Assembly (NCBI GenBank): GCA_963784675.1 | Contig: CAWASE010000019.1 | Span: 930,001 to 994,000 of the forward strand | Source: SCTD01 sp963784675 | Lineage (GTDB): Bacteria > Actinomycetota > Actinomycetes > Mycobacteriales > SCTD01 | Direction of reading: 5' to 3' | Length of the DNA: 64,000 nt | Shown here: piece after piece, positions 62,944 to 64,000 of the stretch | How positions within the stretch are numbered: the first letter of the stretch is position 1 | Layout of the letters: each line of letters opens with the position of its first letter | Notes under the pieces: model-generated | Seen by the model: only the letters and a program-made list of their open reading frames with translations | Databases searched by the model: none | What the model was told of the DNA's origin: nothing | Made by a program: the position numbers and the translations under genes

Positions 62944-63789
62944 CTACGACGCGGACGAGGTCGGTCCCTGCGTGCGCTGGCCCGAGAGCAGCGGCCGCTG
63001 CACGAGCAGCAGCGCGAGCACGGCCGGGACGGCCAGCACCACCGCGCCGGCGAGCAGCACCGACTGCTCGCTGCCGTCGGCCGTGGCCAGCTCGCCGAGC
63101 CCCAGCGGCAGCGTCCGGGTGCGTTCGGACTGGGTGTACAGCAGGGCGTCGAGGTAGTTGCCCCAGTGGAAGACGAACGCGACGGCGGCGATCGCCGCGG
63201 TGCTCGCGCCGACCTGCGGCAGCCCGACGCGCCGCCAGGTGGTCAGCGCCGACGCGCCCTCCAGCCGGGCCGCCTCGAACTGTTCCGGCGGGATGCGCCG
63301 GAACGCCCGGTAGGCCAGCAGGACGGTGAACGGGGTCGTGGCAGCCAGCGCCGGAGCCATCAGCGGCAGCAGCGTGTCCAGCACCCCGAGCTGCAGAAAG
63401 AGCACGAAGCGCGGCACCCACAGCATCGGCAGCGGCACGAGCAGCAGGCCGAACGTGGCGGCGACCAGCAGCCGCCGCGGGCGCCCGGGCAGCTGGGCCA
63501 GCGCGAACCCGGCCCACGAGGCGATCACCGTCGCCACCGGCACCGCCACGGCGACGACGAGCAGGCTGTTGCGCAGCAGGAGCCACAGCGGCGTCGCACC
63601 GGTCAGTGCGCGGTAGGACGACAGGCTCGGCTCGGCCGGCAGCAGCTCCAGGCCGGCCGGCGGCGGCAGCCCGACGCGGCGCAGCGACCCGGCCAGCAGC
63701 AGCGCCAGCGGCGTGAGGAACAGCACCGTCACGAGCACGACCGCGACGGTGCGCGCGAGGCCCGCGCGTCGGCTCAGACCTCGTCCCAC
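62944..63789 (-). CDS. ABC sugar-type transporter permease 2
   Basis: 281 residues, six spans, MalG-like, EAA loop EQFEAARLEGASALTTWRRVGLPQ. GTG start overlaps the HIT stop by 16 bases. Order: permease 2, binding protein, ATPase, permease 1. Confidence 0.87.
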   Translation of the reverse strand: MGRGLSRRAGLARTVAVVLVTVLFLTPLALLLAGSLRRVGLPPPAGLELLPAEPSLSSYRALTGATPLWLLLRNSLLVVAVAVPVATVIASWAGFALAQLPGRPRRLLVAATFGLLLVPLPMLWVPRFVLFLQLGVLDTLLPLMAPALAATTPFTVLLAYRAFRRIPPEQFEAARLEGASALTTWRRVGLPQVGASTAAIAAVAFVFHWGNYLDALLYTQSERTRTLPLGLGELATADGSEQSVLLAGAVVLAVPAVLALLLVQRPLLSGQRTQGPTSSAS

Positions 63790-64000
63790 GCCTGCGCGAG
63801 GATCCGGCGGGTGTCCGAGAGCAGCTGCGGCAGCACCCGGGTGTGGCCCACGACCGGCATGAAGTTCGTGTCGCCGCCCCAGCGTGGCACCAGGTGCTGG
63901 TGCAGGTGCTCGGCGATCCCGGCGCCGCCGACCACGCCGAGGTTCATGCCGATGTTGAAGCCCTGCGCGCCGGTGGCCAGCCGGAGCGCCTTGAGCGCCC
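63774..64000 (-). CDS. HIT-domain protein, 5' end outside window
   Basis: C-terminal 75 residues of a HIT protein: GFNIGMNLGVVGGAGIAEHLHQHLVPRW, with the HxHxH motif. In Mycobacterium the orthologue is a diadenosine tetraphosphate phosphorylase directly upstream of pgsA; here the transporter and EF-G-like gene intervene. The frame is open at base 64000. Confidence 0.9.
   Translation of the reverse strand, partial: ALKALRLATGAQGFNIGMNLGVVGGAGIAEHLHQHLVPRWGGDTNFMPVVGHTRVLPQLLSDTRRILAQAWDEV

Overview
The window is from a high-GC Gram-positive actinomycete. Gene content and order support this: bldD, efp-nusB, aroC-aroK-aroB, aroE-mltG-yqgF-alaS, ruvCAB-apt-rel, yebC-pdxT-pdxS and pimA-acyltransferase-pgsA-HIT are arranged much as in Mycobacterium, Streptomyces and relatives. 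GTG starts and 4-base ATGA/GTGA gene overlaps are common. The genus cannot be fixed. A complete type IV pilus locus with FliA-like promoters suggests a motile, possibly zoospore-forming lineage (inference).

Layout. 1-1.5 kb: 3' part of bldD, with nusB and efp. 1.7-6.25 kb: a recent insertion zone with a Doc/RHH toxin-antitoxin pair and its palindromic operator, a decayed second copy of the aroB 3' end, a complete IS3-family element, a membrane glycosyltransferase remnant cut at one end and probably both, and a complete IS630-family element with TA duplications. 6.25-9.03 kb: aroB, aroK, aroC. 9.1-27.4 kb: the pilus locus, all on the minus strand: pilM-N-O and a PilP-position protein, prepilin peptidase, three minor pilins, three major-pilin cassettes, pilC, pilT, pilB and a roadblock/DUF4388/small-GTPase module. 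27.4-41 kb: aroE, mltG, yqgF, alaS, DUF6167, DUF948, rarA, a caspase-like protein, a GNAT, a Uma2 nuclease, aspS, hisS and an MBL hydrolase. 41-47.5 kb: a peptidyl-prolyl isomerase, rel, apt, ruvB, ruvA, ruvC. 47.6-50.9 kb: cheB, a cheR-PAS hybrid and a receiver protein, inserted between ruvC and yebC. 51-64 kb: yebC, pdxT, pdxS, a DUF3048 lipoprotein, a LemA-like protein, pimA, acyltransferase, pgsA, an EF-G-like GTPase, a sugar-type ABC transporter and a partial HIT gene.

The most interesting part is the control of the pilus locus. Each of the three pilin genes is a cassette of promoter, c-di-GMP-I (GEMM-I) riboswitch, ribosome binding site, pilin and terminator. Seven transcription units (the roadblock operon, pilB, pilT-pilC, three pilins, pilM operon), and perhaps an eighth (minor pilins), carry the same upstream motif CTCAAG-N14-16-(G/T)CCGATG, which resembles a FliA/WhiG-type (sigma-28) promoter. 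PilB has an N-terminal MshEN-type c-di-GMP domain and BldD carries its c-di-GMP signature RxD-x8-RxxD. c-di-GMP is therefore predicted to act at transcription factor, riboswitch and motor ATPase level.

Sequence caution: single-base indels break the frames of pilA2, pilA3, pilC, pilT, ruvC and cheB. The clustering over pilA2-pilA3 could be real decay or an assembly artefact of repeated sequence; this cannot be decided from the window.
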